A stretch of DNA of 64,000 nucleotides from positions 1 through 64,000 of the forward strand of contig JAGIBN010000001.1 of NCBI GenBank assembly GCA_017744315.1, written 5' to 3'. A program made the position numbers and the translations under genes. This DNA comes from Porphyrobacter sp. Lineage in GTDB: Bacteria; Pseudomonadota; Alphaproteobacteria; Sphingomonadales; Sphingomonadaceae. The stretch's first letter is position 1; the number at the start of each line of letters is the position of its first letter. The notes beneath the pieces are model-generated. The model saw only the letters and a program-made list of their open reading frames with translations, made no database searches and was not told the DNA's origin. Shown one piece after another: positions 18,123-27,584 of the stretch.

Positions 18123-18272
18123 ATGAAGCAGAGTATCCTGGATGCTCGCGACCGAGCGTTGCGTGACCTTGAGGAGGCTGAGGCGAACGATGACCGCAAC
18201 GGTGTCGCAAGTGCTCGCGAGCAGGTACGAGTGGCGCAGGCAAAAGTTCGGCAATACGGTTTCGACTGCTAA
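18123..18272 (+). CDS. Hypothetical small helical protein under possible FNR/FixK control
   Basis: 49-aa, charged coiled-coil-like sequence (ALRDLEEAEANDDRNGVASA). An in-frame GTG at 18063 would extend it by 20 residues but coincides with the inferred transcription start. Neither start has a strong ribosome site. Presence of the FNR/FixK-type site upstream is the main support. No family recognised. Confidence 0.42.
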   Translation: MKQSILDARDRALRDLEEAEANDDRNGVASAREQVRVAQAKVRQYGFDC

Positions 18273-18354
18273 TTGTTGTTGCCTCAGCCTCGGATCACGC
18301 TGCCGGTGCAAAGTCACTTGGTAGAACGGGGCCGCGACGATGACGGTAGCAAAG

Positions 18355-18516
18355 CTACGGCTGGGCGTCAGGTCGTCGCAGGCTATCTGCCTTCGCTTCG
18401 TACTCCTCTGCCAGCTCAATCAGCGCGTCCGCTGTCCGTTGGTCTGCTCCTTGCGCAATGCGGCGGCAACGCTTGGCTTCGGCGATGTAGTAGCTGAAAT
18501 CATTGGAAGCAGTCAT
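18355..18516 (-). CDS. Small conserved alphaproteobacterial protein
   Basis: 53-aa protein of a pattern often seen in rhizobia and sphingomonads: YIAEAKRCRRIAQGADQ followed by ALIELAEEYEAKAD. ATG 18516 has AAGGTGA directly upstream; the longer frame to 18753 is not supported. Two short helices, no catalytic residues. Function unknown. Confidence 0.6.
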   Translation of the reverse strand: MTASNDFSYYIAEAKRCRRIAQGADQRTADALIELAEEYEAKADSLRRPDAQP

Positions 18517-18944
18517 TCTCACCTTATGAGCGTTAACCTGCGTTGTTCCGGCCTTAACATACCTAATTATTGATCGCGTGGTGGCGTGAACGCCGGATAG
18601 GTGCGAGGCTGCAGATGGTGGACGCGTCAGCTCTTTCGGGAGGGGGAAGGCGAGGACGCGCCCAGTGCGGCAATGATGCAATCGCTGGCGCGTTCCGGGA
18701 TTCACCTGTGATAGCTGGTCAGGCTGATGCTGATCGCGGGAACGGCTGTTCACTCGGATGATTCAGGGTTTGGGTGCGTCGGGCCAAGCCCCCTTTGTCC
18801 GACGCACTTTCTGGTTGGGCCCGACCTTCCGGGCACAGCGGGAATGTCTACTTGAAGCGAACCTGCCTCAAAAGTTAGCTTGGGAACGGTGTTCAAGGGG
18901 GAGCGGTTCGAAAAGGATCTCGCTCAGCCCGGAAGGCTCGATCC
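18517..18944. other. Intergenic region with stress promoter
   Basis: Divergent gap of about 430 bases. The only element I can support is the ECF-type promoter at 18883-18908. No RNA gene seen. Confidence 0.5.
18883..18908 (+). promoter_or_regulatory. EcfG-type promoter of the SRPBCC-ADH-SDR-MFS operon
   Basis: GGAAC (18883-18887), 17-nt spacer, GGTT (18905-18908). The -10 form matches the minus-strand reading of the element at 11552-11576. It lies about 37 nt before the SRPBCC start codon. Confidence 0.5.
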
Positions 18945-19514
18945 ATGCAACACGAACACCACGGCAATACGCTCGCCCGCGATGATGCACCGATTACCTC
19001 AGCGAAGGACATCCATCCCGAAAGGGCCCTGATCGCTGAAAGCGTGACAATCAACCGGCCTGCGCAGGAGCTCTATGACTTCTGGCGCAACCCGGAAAAT
19101 TTAGTGCGGATAATGGAGAACATCATTTCCATCCAGCCCCTCGGGCAGGACCGTTCGCGTTGGACCGTCAAGGCTCCGGCGGGACAGGAAGTCGCTTGGG
19201 AGTCGGTTGTCACCAAGGACGTCCCCGGTCGGGAAATCTATTGGCAATCGGCCGACGGTGCAGAGATCGCCAATAGTGGCCGGATCGAATTTCGCGACGC
19301 GGGCCGGCGGGGAACGGTAGTGCGCGCTGTGATCGCCTACGATCCACCGGCCGGAACGCTTGGCCAGTTCATCGCCAAGCTGTTTCAGCGCGAGCCGCGC
19401 ATTCAGACGCGGCGTGACCTGCATCGCTTCAAGCAACTCATGGAAACCGGCGAAATCGCCACGGGAGCGCGCAACCGTCGCATCCTCGAGGAACAGCGGG
19501 GAGAAGAACGATGA
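18945..19514 (+). CDS. SRPBCC-family (cyclase/dehydrase-like) protein
   Basis: 189-aa START/Bet v1-like helix-grip protein (polyketide cyclase/dehydrase pattern). [20 protein letters not shown] begins the fold at about residue 28, with [21 protein letters not shown] near 130 and the long C-terminal helix after it. It probably binds a lipid or small hydrophobic molecule. ATG 18945 has GGAAGG upstream. First gene of an operon; the stop overlaps the next ATG by 4 nt. Confidence 0.82.
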   Translation: MQHEHHGNTLARDDAPITSAKDIHPERALIAESVTINRPAQELYDFWRNPENLVRIMENIISIQPLGQDRSRWTVKAPAGQEVAWESVVTKDVPGREIYWQSADGAEIANSGRIEFRDAGRRGTVVRAVIAYDPPAGTLGQFIAKLFQREPRIQTRRDLHRFKQLMETGEIATGARNRRILEEQRGEER

Positions 19515-20704
19515 AAGCGATCACTTGGCACGGCAAGCATGACGTGCGCTACGACACGGTAGACGATCCCGAGATCATCAATCCGCGCGATGCCATTATC
19601 CGCATCACCAGCACGGCGATTTGTGGCTCGGACCTACACCTCTATGACGGCTACATCCCAACGATGAAATCGGGCGATGTGCTCGGCCACGAATTCATGG
19701 GCGAGGTTGTCGAAGTCGGGCCGAAGAGTACGCTCAAGACTGGCCAGCGCGTGGTCGTGCCGTTCATCATCGCCTGCGGCAACTGCTACCAGTGCCAGAA
19801 GCACCAATACTCCGGCTGCGAGAACGGCAATCCGGCCGACAATCAGGATATCGGCCGCGCAGGAATGGGCCAGCCGATGGCGGGCGCATTCGGTTACTCA
19901 CACCTGACGGGCGGCTATTCGGGCGGCCAGGCTGAGTACGTGCGGGTGCCGTTCTCAGATGTGGGTCCGCTCGTCATTCCCGACGACAGCATCGAAGACG
20001 AAAAGGTCCTTTTCCTGACGGACATCCTACCCACCGGTTGGATGGCGGCCGAGAACGCCGAGATCGAACCCGGCGACACGGTTGCCGTCTGGGGCTGCGG
20101 GCCTGTTGGCCTGTTCGCGGTCCAGTCGGCGTTCCTGATGGGCGCCGAGCGCGTGATCGCCATTGACCATTTCCCGCACCGCTTGGAACTCGCGCGGCAA
20201 TTCGGCGCCGAGACGATCAACTACGAACAGACAAAGGTCTACGAAGCGCTGCAGGACATGACCGGTGGTATCGGCCCCGACGCCTGCATCGACTGCGTGG
20301 GTCTGGAAGCGCACGGTGCCTTTGCAGACAACGTGCTCGACCAGATCAAGGTCTCGACCTTCCTAGGCACCGACAGGGCGCACGTCATCCGTCAGATCAT
20401 ATTAACAGCGCGGCGCGGTGGGCGAGTGTCGATGCCTGCGGTCTATGGCGGCTTCGTCGACAAGTTCCCCCTCGGAGCCTTCATGGAGAAGGGGCTGACG
20501 CTTCGCACCGGGCAGACGCATGTGCAGAAGTACCTGCGCCCGCTCTACACGGCGATCGCCGAGGGAAAGATCGATTCCACCTTCCTCATCAGCCATCGGA
20601 TGCCGCTTGAGCAGGGGCCTGAGGGGTATCGCAAGTTCCACGACGAGCAGGACACCTACACCAAGATCGTGCTCAAGCCCGACCTCGCTATTGCAGCGGA
20701 GTGA
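19511..20704 (+). CDS. Zinc-dependent alcohol/formaldehyde dehydrogenase-like protein
   Basis: 397-aa zinc MDR dehydrogenase close in layout to glutathione-independent formaldehyde dehydrogenase. Catalytic zinc [12 protein letters not shown] near 38-49 and [12 protein letters not shown] near 62; structural zinc lobe [15 protein letters not shown] near 92-106; Rossmann [17 protein letters not shown] near 195. Second gene of the stress operon, overlapping the SRPBCC gene by 4 nt. Substrate unproven. Confidence 0.9.
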   Translation: MKAITWHGKHDVRYDTVDDPEIINPRDAIIRITSTAICGSDLHLYDGYIPTMKSGDVLGHEFMGEVVEVGPKSTLKTGQRVVVPFIIACGNCYQCQKHQYSGCENGNPADNQDIGRAGMGQPMAGAFGYSHLTGGYSGGQAEYVRVPFSDVGPLVIPDDSIEDEKVLFLTDILPTGWMAAENAEIEPGDTVAVWGCGPVGLFAVQSAFLMGAERVIAIDHFPHRLELARQFGAETINYEQTKVYEALQDMTGGIGPDACIDCVGLEAHGAFADNVLDQIKVSTFLGTDRAHVIRQIILTARRGGRVSMPAVYGGFVDKFPLGAFMEKGLTLRTGQTHVQKYLRPLYTAIAEGKIDSTFLISHRMPLEQGPEGYRKFHDEQDTYTKIVLKPDLAIAAE

Positions 20705-20710
20705 CTACTC

Positions 20711-21493
20711 ATGCCCAACAAACTCGCAATCATCACCGGCGCGTCGACCGGTATCGGCTTCGAGCTTGCAACCTTGGCCGCAAGGGACGGCTACGACGTC
20801 ATCGTCGCCGCTAACGAGCCGCTGATCGATGCCGCAGCACGTGATTTCGAACAATTCGGGACCGAGGTGAAGTCGGTCAATGCGGAGCTTTCCACGATCG
20901 ACGGTGTCGACGCCTTGCTTGAAGCGACGGGTGGTCGCCCGATCGATCTTCTGGCGGCCAACGCAGGCGTCGGGACAGGCGGCCCATTCCTCGATCAGGA
21001 GGTGACGAAATGGCGCCATGCGATCGATACCAACGTCACAGGCACGGTCTACCTGCTCCAGAAGGTCCTGAGGCAAATGATTGCCCGTAACGAGGGCCGG
21101 ATCCTCGTTACGGGGTCTATCGCCGGCTACATCCCGGGAAGCTTCAACGCGGTTTACAACGCCACCAAGGCCTTCGTGGACAACTTCACCGAAGCCCTCC
21201 GGAACGAGATCAAGGAAGTGAAGGGCGTTACCCTCACAACCCTGATGCCGGGACCGACAGAAACCGAATTCTTCGCGCGGGCGGACTTGCTCGATACGAA
21301 AGTAGGTCAGCAGAAGAAGGCAGATCCGGCCAAGGTCGCAAAGGATGGCTGGGATGCACTCATGGCCGGCAAGGGCCACGTCGTTTCGGGCCTGACTAAC
21401 AAGCTGCAGGTCGCCGGGGCCGGTGTGCTTCCGCAATCCACGCTCGCCGAAATGCACCGGGATCTCGCGGAACCGGGATCGGCGAAATCCTAG
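20711..21493 (+). CDS. Short-chain dehydrogenase/reductase
   Basis: 260-aa classical SDR. Cofactor motif IITGASTGIGFELA at the N terminus, NAG motif LLAANAGVG, active-site Ser in LVTGSIAGYIPG and YNATK (Tyr/Lys) near 153-157. Only 6 nt after the alcohol dehydrogenase, in the same operon; GGAG in the end of that gene serves as ribosome site. Substrate unknown. Confidence 0.9.
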   Translation: MPNKLAIITGASTGIGFELATLAARDGYDVIVAANEPLIDAAARDFEQFGTEVKSVNAELSTIDGVDALLEATGGRPIDLLAANAGVGTGGPFLDQEVTKWRHAIDTNVTGTVYLLQKVLRQMIARNEGRILVTGSIAGYIPGSFNAVYNATKAFVDNFTEALRNEIKEVKGVTLTTLMPGPTETEFFARADLLDTKVGQQKKADPAKVAKDGWDALMAGKGHVVSGLTNKLQVAGAGVLPQSTLAEMHRDLAEPGSAKS

Positions 21494-21518
21494 GTTCTTG
21501 ATATCGGGTTGAGCTACC

Positions 21519-23060
21519 ATGGCTAGCGAAGCGCTGATGGCGGATGTCCGCGTGCATGGGGCGCAGGGTTCGTCTCTCCTCGCGCCTCAACTTGCGGTAA
21601 GCGAAGAGGAAGAACGCCGAGGGCTACAGTTGCTTGTCCGGGAGTCCGTCTATTCCGGCGCGGTCTCAGCGCTTACCGGTGGCGCGGTTCTGACGGCTGT
21701 CGCGATGCACCTGGGCGCATCGAATTTCACCATCGGCCTTTTGGCCGCCGCTCCGTTCCTGACCCAGCTTCTCCAGTTGCCGACAATCCAGCTGATCGAG
21801 GTGACCCGAGGCCGCAAGCGCATCGCCGTGCTTACCAGCATTGTCGGCAGGACCATGCTGTTGGGCATGGGGATCAGCGCGATGTTGGGTGGGGCTGGGG
21901 CGCTCTTCGCCCTCGTGCTGGGCCAGTTCGTGCTTTGCGGGATGAGCGCTATCGGAAGCTGCGCATGGAACTCATGGCTGCGCGACTTCATTCCCGAGGC
22001 TCGTATCGGTCGGATCATGGCAGACCGCACTGTTCGCTCAGCATCGGTCAGTCTCGTCGCAGGGCTCGCAGCAGCCGGAGTACTGGCGCTGACCGGCGAA
22101 GGCTCGACAGCGCGCGGGGAAGCGTTTCTGGGCATGTTCGCGATCGGTTGCTTTGCCGGGCTGCTGAGCGCGCGCCTGGTCGCGCAAATTCCCGAACCGA
22201 TGCTTCCGCAGCGGAACAACCAGGTCGGGCTCGGCACCATTCTGCGCGAGCCACTGCGCGATGCCAATTTTGTGAGGCTATTGCGGTTTGGGCTAAGCTG
22301 GCATTTCGCTGCCAACTTCGCGACGCCGTTCTTCACGGTCTACATCGTGAGGCAGCTCGGCTTGTCCATGGGCCTGGTCCTGGTGCTCGGAGCGATCAGC
22401 CAGGTGGCCAATGTGGCGACCCTCAACACTTGGGGCGGACTAGCAGACAAGTTCTCGAATAAGTCGGTCCTTCAGTTCTGCGCCCCACTGTTTATCGCCT
22501 CGATCGCCGCGATGGTCGTGACATCGCAAATCGGCCCCGATCCATGGCAGATCGCCTGGTTGGTCGTGCTTCATCTGCTGATGGGAGCGACGACAGCGGG
22601 CGTGACGCTGGCGCTGGCCAATATCGCGCTTAAGCTCTCGCCAAAGGGTAGTGCGACCGCGTTTGTGGCCACCAATGCCATGGCAACTGCCTTGGCGGCG
22701 GGGATCGCCCCGGTGATCGGCGGCCTGCTCGCAGATTTTTTCGCACGCCGGAGGTTCGAGCTCATCGCCCGGTGGAACAGCCCCGACAACAATTGGTCGC
22801 TGCCGATCACGCTGAGCCAGTGGGATTTCTACTTCATCCTCTCCGCACTGATCGGACTTTACGCGCTGCACCGCTTGTCGCTTGTGAGCGAGCAGGGCGA
22901 GATCGACCGGCGCGCGATGAAGGATCAGGTGCTGCTTCACGCCCGCCAGGCGGTTCGCAGTGTGTCGAGCGTGTCGGGTTTGCGGGCCGGAATGGATCTG
23001 CCCGCCTCACTGGCCCGGGAAATCGCCGTGCGCGCCCGTTTTCTCCAGCGATATCGATAA
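21519..23060 (+). CDS. MFS transporter
   Basis: 513-aa major facilitator with about 12 hydrophobic segments, a short cytoplasmic N terminus of about 35 residues and a charged C-terminal tail of about 60. Between TM2 and TM3 it has a basic loop (EVTRGRKRIAVLTS) in place of the usual conserved loop. Related genes occur next to similar stress clusters in other alphaproteobacteria. Substrate unknown. Confidence 0.85.
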   Translation: MASEALMADVRVHGAQGSSLLAPQLAVSEEEERRGLQLLVRESVYSGAVSALTGGAVLTAVAMHLGASNFTIGLLAAAPFLTQLLQLPTIQLIEVTRGRKRIAVLTSIVGRTMLLGMGISAMLGGAGALFALVLGQFVLCGMSAIGSCAWNSWLRDFIPEARIGRIMADRTVRSASVSLVAGLAAAGVLALTGEGSTARGEAFLGMFAIGCFAGLLSARLVAQIPEPMLPQRNNQVGLGTILREPLRDANFVRLLRFGLSWHFAANFATPFFTVYIVRQLGLSMGLVLVLGAISQVANVATLNTWGGLADKFSNKSVLQFCAPLFIASIAAMVVTSQIGPDPWQIAWLVVLHLLMGATTAGVTLALANIALKLSPKGSATAFVATNAMATALAAGIAPVIGGLLADFFARRRFELIARWNSPDNNWSLPITLSQWDFYFILSALIGLYALHRLSLVSEQGEIDRRAMKDQVLLHARQAVRSVSSVSGLRAGMDLPASLAREIAVRARFLQRYR

Positions 23061-23070
23061 GGAGAGCGTG

Positions 23071-23148
23071 ATGTCGATCGCCGCCAGGTCCCACGAACCT
23101 CGGAAATCCGCCGCCGTCCAACTTTCCTGCCCAGGGAGCCGATCATGA
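23071..23148 (+). CDS. Candidate 25-aa small protein coupled to the 747-aa gene
   Basis: ATG 23071 is preceded at 6 nt by AAGGAG, and its TGA (23146-23148) overlaps the next start ATG 23145. This is a translational-coupling layout. The peptide is basic and shows no recognised motif. It may be a leader that delivers ribosomes to the long gene, or a real microprotein. Confidence 0.4.
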   Translation: MSIAARSHEPRKSAAVQLSCPGSRS

Positions 23149-25388
23149 ATGTCATTCATAAGATCCAATCCCACAGCACCGGCGACACCCCGGCCGGCGT
23201 CACGCCCGGCGTAGCCCTGCTGCGTGAAGAGTTGCGCGCGGGCACTTTGGGTCTGCTGAAGACACTCTCGCTGGGCAGCCGGACGATAGAACTGGCGGCC
23301 GGACACGACGCGATCTGGGTTTTGGTCAGGCGCCGGGGCCGGGGCGGGTTGGCTATGCGCGCAGGGTTCTTTCCGGCCGGATACAGGGAAGCCCGCTTGG
23401 TTCGCGCCGCAGCGGGAGAAGCGTTGCGCCTCCAGGTCGAGAGCCCGATCGGGATACACCGGATCGCCATCACCTTGCACGAAGGCGCCATCCCCCTGCT
23501 GGAAGTGCGAACGAGCGTGGAGCCCTCGATGCCTCTGCTCACCTCATTCATCCCACGCGACCTTTACCCGCTTGGCGACGACGATGATCCCTTGAGCGCA
23601 CGCGGCGAAGTCGAGGCGGCGCAGCGAGGGATGAATACCGGTGCCATCTATTTCCGAATTCGTGAACCGGAGTTCGGAAGCGTGCTCTACTTCCAGGACC
23701 TTACAGCCCTGAACCCCTACTTTCGCGAGACTTCGACGAAGCCAGACGGCGCCGTCGGCGGCGTTTGGCCGGAGATTGGTTACCTTGTTCCAACCCCACC
23801 TCAACAAGGCACTCCGCCGGTCGAACCTCTCCCGCCGGGTCAGGAGACCCTGATTTCAAATGCTCTGCTCGCGTTCCACGACGAGGCCGGAGGAGACGAG
23901 CAGGAGATGGCGCGCCGATACCTGTCGCTCTTGGGTTCGGTCCTTCGACACATCGAACTGCCGAAGACCGATTACCGCGACTGGGTCTGGCGTGCCGAAC
24001 GCTCGCTGAAGGATCTCGCCGGCTCTCCCAAGGCCACCGTGCGACATTACGGGCATCGCTACGTCCATCCCTATACGGCTGCTGAGTACCCGGATTCGAT
24101 GGTCCAGCTGTCTGTGCTGGCTTCCATCCGCGATTATGAGGTCTGGTCACAGCGAAAGGTGCCCATAGGCGCTGAACTGGCTGCCGGACTGGGCAAGTTC
24201 TATGATTCCAAGTTGAAGACCTTGCGGCGCTATCTCCCCAACGTTGGCAAGGACAAGGACCGGAACGCGGTCGACAGCTGGTATCTTTACCACCCATTGT
24301 CGCAACTTGGCCGTCTCGCGATCGACGGCGACCAGCCTGCGATGCGTCTGTTCCGTAAGTGCATTGGCTACGGGATCAAGGCCGCCCGCCACTTCGACTA
24401 CAAGTGGCCCATCCAGTTCGACGTGCGCGACTTCAAGGTTATCCAGGAAGCTCGCGACGACATGGGTCTGGGGCAGACCGACGTGGGCGGGATGTACGCC
24501 TACGTCATGCTCCAGGCGTTCGAACTGACAGACGACAAGGCCTATCTCGACGAGGCCCGAGCCGCGATCGACGCGGCCAAGGGCATGCGGTTCGAACTCA
24601 ACTATCAGGCTAACCTAACCGCGTGGGGTGCGGCGGCCTGCATGCGGTTGTGGCGGATCGCCAACGACGAGACCTATCTGCGGCAGAGTTACGTCTATCT
24701 CGCGAGCTTCTTCCATAACGCTGCGATGTGGGAGTCAGAAATCGGCCACGCGCGCCACTACCGGAACTTCCTGGGCGTCACGGCCCTGCACGATGCCCCC
24801 TACATGGCGATGTACGAGTGCTTCGACAGTTTCGCCGCTTTTGAGCGCTACCTGAAAGACAGCGGACCCGATCTCGATCCGGCCGTGCGACGGCTGTTGT
24901 CGGAATATTGCCGCTATGCGCTCGATCGGGCGTGGTTCTACTACCCGGACGCGCTGCCCGAGGACGCGATTTCGGACAAGCAGCGGGAAAACAACGGCCA
25001 TGTCGACCGCAAGCTCTCCTTCCCGCTCGAGGACCTCTACGTCGACGGTCAGGACGCAGGACAGGTTGGCCAGGAGATCTACGGTGCAGGAGCCGCATTC
25101 GTCTTCGCCAGCAGAACGTTCCACAGCGTAAACGATGCGCCGTTTCGGATATTCTGCGATCACTTTCTGCTGGCGAGCGAGCGGCCGTCCGAGCGGGCAC
25201 TTAGTTTCCAACTGGGAGGGGGAGAGGACTCCGAAGCTTGGTTGCACCTCATCCAGACCGGGCGTGCGAAGCTGCCGGAGTTCACTGTAACGACACGATC
25301 CGGCAAGCGTCTCAAAGGTTCACGCCAGGCAGCAGATCGACTGTCTTACAGGGTGCCGGCGGATGGGCAGATTACCATCACATGGTAA
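23145..25388 (+). CDS. Large protein of unknown function with (alpha/alpha)6-barrel glycosidase-like pattern
   Basis: 747 aa. The N-terminal 250 residues look beta-rich; the C-terminal 450 have repeated helical hairpins rich in aromatic residues (QANLTAWGAAACMRLWRIA, YVYLASFFHNAAMWESEI, GQEIYGAGAAFVFASRTF), like six-hairpin glycosidases or lyases. No signal peptide or clear catalytic acid pair was identified, so activity is a guess. It sits in a stress operon after an MFS transporter, suggesting handling of a compatible solute or polysaccharide. Confidence 0.7.
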   Translation: MNVIHKIQSHSTGDTPAGVTPGVALLREELRAGTLGLLKTLSLGSRTIELAAGHDAIWVLVRRRGRGGLAMRAGFFPAGYREARLVRAAAGEALRLQVESPIGIHRIAITLHEGAIPLLEVRTSVEPSMPLLTSFIPRDLYPLGDDDDPLSARGEVEAAQRGMNTGAIYFRIREPEFGSVLYFQDLTALNPYFRETSTKPDGAVGGVWPEIGYLVPTPPQQGTPPVEPLPPGQETLISNALLAFHDEAGGDEQEMARRYLSLLGSVLRHIELPKTDYRDWVWRAERSLKDLAGSPKATVRHYGHRYVHPYTAAEYPDSMVQLSVLASIRDYEVWSQRKVPIGAELAAGLGKFYDSKLKTLRRYLPNVGKDKDRNAVDSWYLYHPLSQLGRLAIDGDQPAMRLFRKCIGYGIKAARHFDYKWPIQFDVRDFKVIQEARDDMGLGQTDVGGMYAYVMLQAFELTDDKAYLDEARAAIDAAKGMRFELNYQANLTAWGAAACMRLWRIANDETYLRQSYVYLASFFHNAAMWESEIGHARHYRNFLGVTALHDAPYMAMYECFDSFAAFERYLKDSGPDLDPAVRRLLSEYCRYALDRAWFYYPDALPEDAISDKQRENNGHVDRKLSFPLEDLYVDGQDAGQVGQEIYGAGAAFVFASRTFHSVNDAPFRIFCDHFLLASERPSERALSFQLGGGEDSEAWLHLIQTGRAKLPEFTVTTRSGKRLKGSRQAADRLSYRVPADGQITITW

Positions 25389-25452
25389 GTTTGGAACTCG
25401 CCGGCGGGCCTCCGACTTCAAGCTCAAGTAGTTCTGCCCCAGGAGCGTCGTA

Positions 25453-26232
25453 ATGCCTGATCACGCCGAGCCCGAAGTCCATGATGCATCGGATGCGCAT
25501 ACCGAAGAGCCAGCTCTAAAAGGGCGCAAGGTCGTAGTCACAGGGGGCACCACTGGCATCGGCCGTGCGATCGCGGTCCTCCTGGCGAGCGAGGGCGCTA
25601 AGGTCTTTGTTTGCGGACGCACTCCTGCACATCTGGAGGACGCGCTGGAACGCATTCGTGAGGTGGGTGAAGGCGACGGGATCAACGTCGATCTCGCAAA
25701 GAAGGAGGATGTCGAAAAGTTCTATGAGGCAGCGAACAGCTATCTGGGAAGCCTCGACATCGCGGTGATCAATGCAGCCATCCCCGCCGATGCGCTGACT
25801 GAGACTTCTGAAGACGATACGTCCTACCAGATCGCGGTCGACTTCACCTCCTATCTCACCACCACGCAGGCTGCCGCGAAACGGATGGGCAAGGGCGGTG
25901 ACATCGTGTTGATCGGGTCAATGTCCGCGGTTTCGCAGAAGGGCGGTCACTCGATTTATGTCGCGGCGAAGGCGGGTATCCAAGGCTTTGCGAAGGCTCT
26001 GCGCGAAGAGCTTGCAGAGCGAGACATCAAAATTGGCTTGATCGAGCCGGGCTTCACCGGAGCGGACTTTCAGTATCCCGAGTTTCCGCCTGAGAAGCAG
26101 CGGGAACTGATCAACAACGATCAAATGCTCCGGGCAGAAGACATCGCGGTGGCTACGCGTTTCATGATCACTCAGCCCCGTAGAACCGCTGTATCTCTTA
26201 TGCGGGTCGAGACCCGTCTGGAGCATCCCTGA
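25453..26232 (+). CDS. Short-chain dehydrogenase/reductase
   Basis: 259-aa classical SDR with a 25-residue acidic leader. Cofactor motif VVTGGTTGIGRAIA near 32, NAA motif VINAAIP, active site SMSAVSQKGGHSIYVAAKAG (Tyr/Lys of YVAAK). The downstream LIEPGFTGADFQ shows the usual PG motif. 64 nt after the 747-aa gene and probably the last gene of that operon. Confidence 0.88.
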   Translation: MPDHAEPEVHDASDAHTEEPALKGRKVVVTGGTTGIGRAIAVLLASEGAKVFVCGRTPAHLEDALERIREVGEGDGINVDLAKKEDVEKFYEAANSYLGSLDIAVINAAIPADALTETSEDDTSYQIAVDFTSYLTTTQAAAKRMGKGGDIVLIGSMSAVSQKGGHSIYVAAKAGIQGFAKALREELAERDIKIGLIEPGFTGADFQYPEFPPEKQRELINNDQMLRAEDIAVATRFMITQPRRTAVSLMRVETRLEHP

Positions 26233-26265
26233 CCGACCCGGTACCCGGCTTCGAAAACGTTGACC

Positions 26266-26820
26266 ATGGACCTGTTCGGCTCCCAGCCCATTCCTGGGAT
26301 TGAATACCGGGACGATTTCGTCACGGCAGTCGAAGAAGGCTCCCTGATATCGCATATAAATGAGGCGGACCTTGCTCCCTTCCGTTTCCAGCAGTGGACC
26401 GGCAAACGATTTACCCGGTCATTTGGCTGGAGCTACGATTTCCAGACGGGTGCCTTTGCACCGACCGACCCTATCCCGGACTGGCTGCTTCCAGTGAGGG
26501 CGCGGGCGGCGGAATTGGCCGGGCTGCGCGCCGCCGAACTCGAGCAGGCCCTTCTCATTCGATATGATCCGGGCGCCGGCATCGGATGGCATCGGGACCG
26601 TCCAGTGTTTGAGCATGTAGTGGGGATTTCACTAGGCCATACCGCGACCCTCCGGTTCCGGCGCAGGGTTGGGTCGAAATTCTTGCGAGCCTCGCAGTTA
26701 CTGCTTCCACGGTCGGTCTATCATCTGAGCAGCGAGGCGCGGCATGCCTGGGAGCATAGGATTACCGAAATGGAAGTACCTCGCTGGTCGGTGACGTTTC
26801 GCAGCCTTGTTCAACGATAG
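26266..26820 (+). CDS. AlkB-family alpha-ketoglutarate/Fe(II) dioxygenase
   Basis: Oxidative demethylase of the AlkB family, presumably reversing alkylation damage in DNA or RNA. The iron ligands HxD are in GAGIGWHRDRPVFEHV and the distal His in SEARHAWEHRI; the 2-oxoglutarate-binding Arg is in PRWSVTFRSL at the C terminus. 184 aa, typical for short AlkB homologues. ATG 26266 was chosen over a TTG at 26260. Confidence 0.9.
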   Translation: MDLFGSQPIPGIEYRDDFVTAVEEGSLISHINEADLAPFRFQQWTGKRFTRSFGWSYDFQTGAFAPTDPIPDWLLPVRARAAELAGLRAAELEQALLIRYDPGAGIGWHRDRPVFEHVVGISLGHTATLRFRRRVGSKFLRASQLLLPRSVYHLSSEARHAWEHRITEMEVPRWSVTFRSLVQR

Positions 26821-26843
26821 TCAAACGAAGCGCATGCGAAGCT

Positions 26844-27455
26844 TCACAGGCCGTGTTCGCTGATGATCCAAAATCCGTGTCCGGAAGCCAGCCTGAGGTC
26901 AGCAAGTTTGCGACCGTCCTCCAGCAACTGCACCTTACGGCGGCCGCAATATTGATGAGCCATGCGTAGGGCAACTTCGGCATCGCTGGCCTCAAACTCT
27001 ATATCGCGCGATTCACCACCATGTTCGTCAAGCAGTCGCAGGCGATAGACGTGTGTTCCAACCGATTGCGCCTCCGGCGCTATGTCCTGAAGGGAAGCTG
27101 TTGCGAGTCCTGCTTTCGTGGTGACTCCGGTGCGGTCGGACTGCCTTCGCGCTTCTCGCGTTCCGCGGTCGTCGACGATCGACGACGACTTCAAGAGGGT
27201 CTTGGCTAGCGTCGCGATCTCATGAGCTATGAGCATCCGTGCGGCTGCGCGCATAAGGCCGACGTCATGCTTCGCCAGACCCAACACGAGGACTCCGCCT
27301 CCCAGGATCCGAAGTTGCAGTTGATCTCCAGCTTGCCCGAACCAACCCAGCGCTCTGACCGGATAAGTCGACCGCCAAGGTCTAAAGACGCGTAGCGAAG
27401 CATGGTCGATCGCTAAAAGCGGCTTGGCGGCCGTCGCCTTGTTTTCTTTGCCCAT
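26844..27455 (-). pseudogene. Chimeric remnant: frameshifted PAP2 phosphatase fused to the 3' part of a small unrelated gene
   Basis: The open frame (203 codons) looks like one gene but is two remnants. Codons 1-90 match the N-terminal half of PAP2 phosphatases (ARMLIAHEIATLAKTLLK). From there the PAP2 motifs continue in another frame: KSSVDRRRPRNAR (the KX6RP signature) and NSFPSGHSAGG (the PSGH signature), so a frameshift lies near 27175-27185. The PAP2 sequence then stops, and the original frame reads into a different short protein (VYRLRLLDEHGGESRDIEFE). The third PAP2 motif is missing. A deletion that joined two genes is the simplest explanation. Confidence 0.65.
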
Positions 27456-27584
27456 GCCTTCTCAACCGGGATAGCAGCGGTTTGTGCCGTGGTGAACGTG
27501 GCCCACGGAACATTCGGGAACTATGTCGCTCGGACTCTGCGTTATCGGGACTGCCGGGCGGAAGAAGTGGCGCTCTGATCGGAG

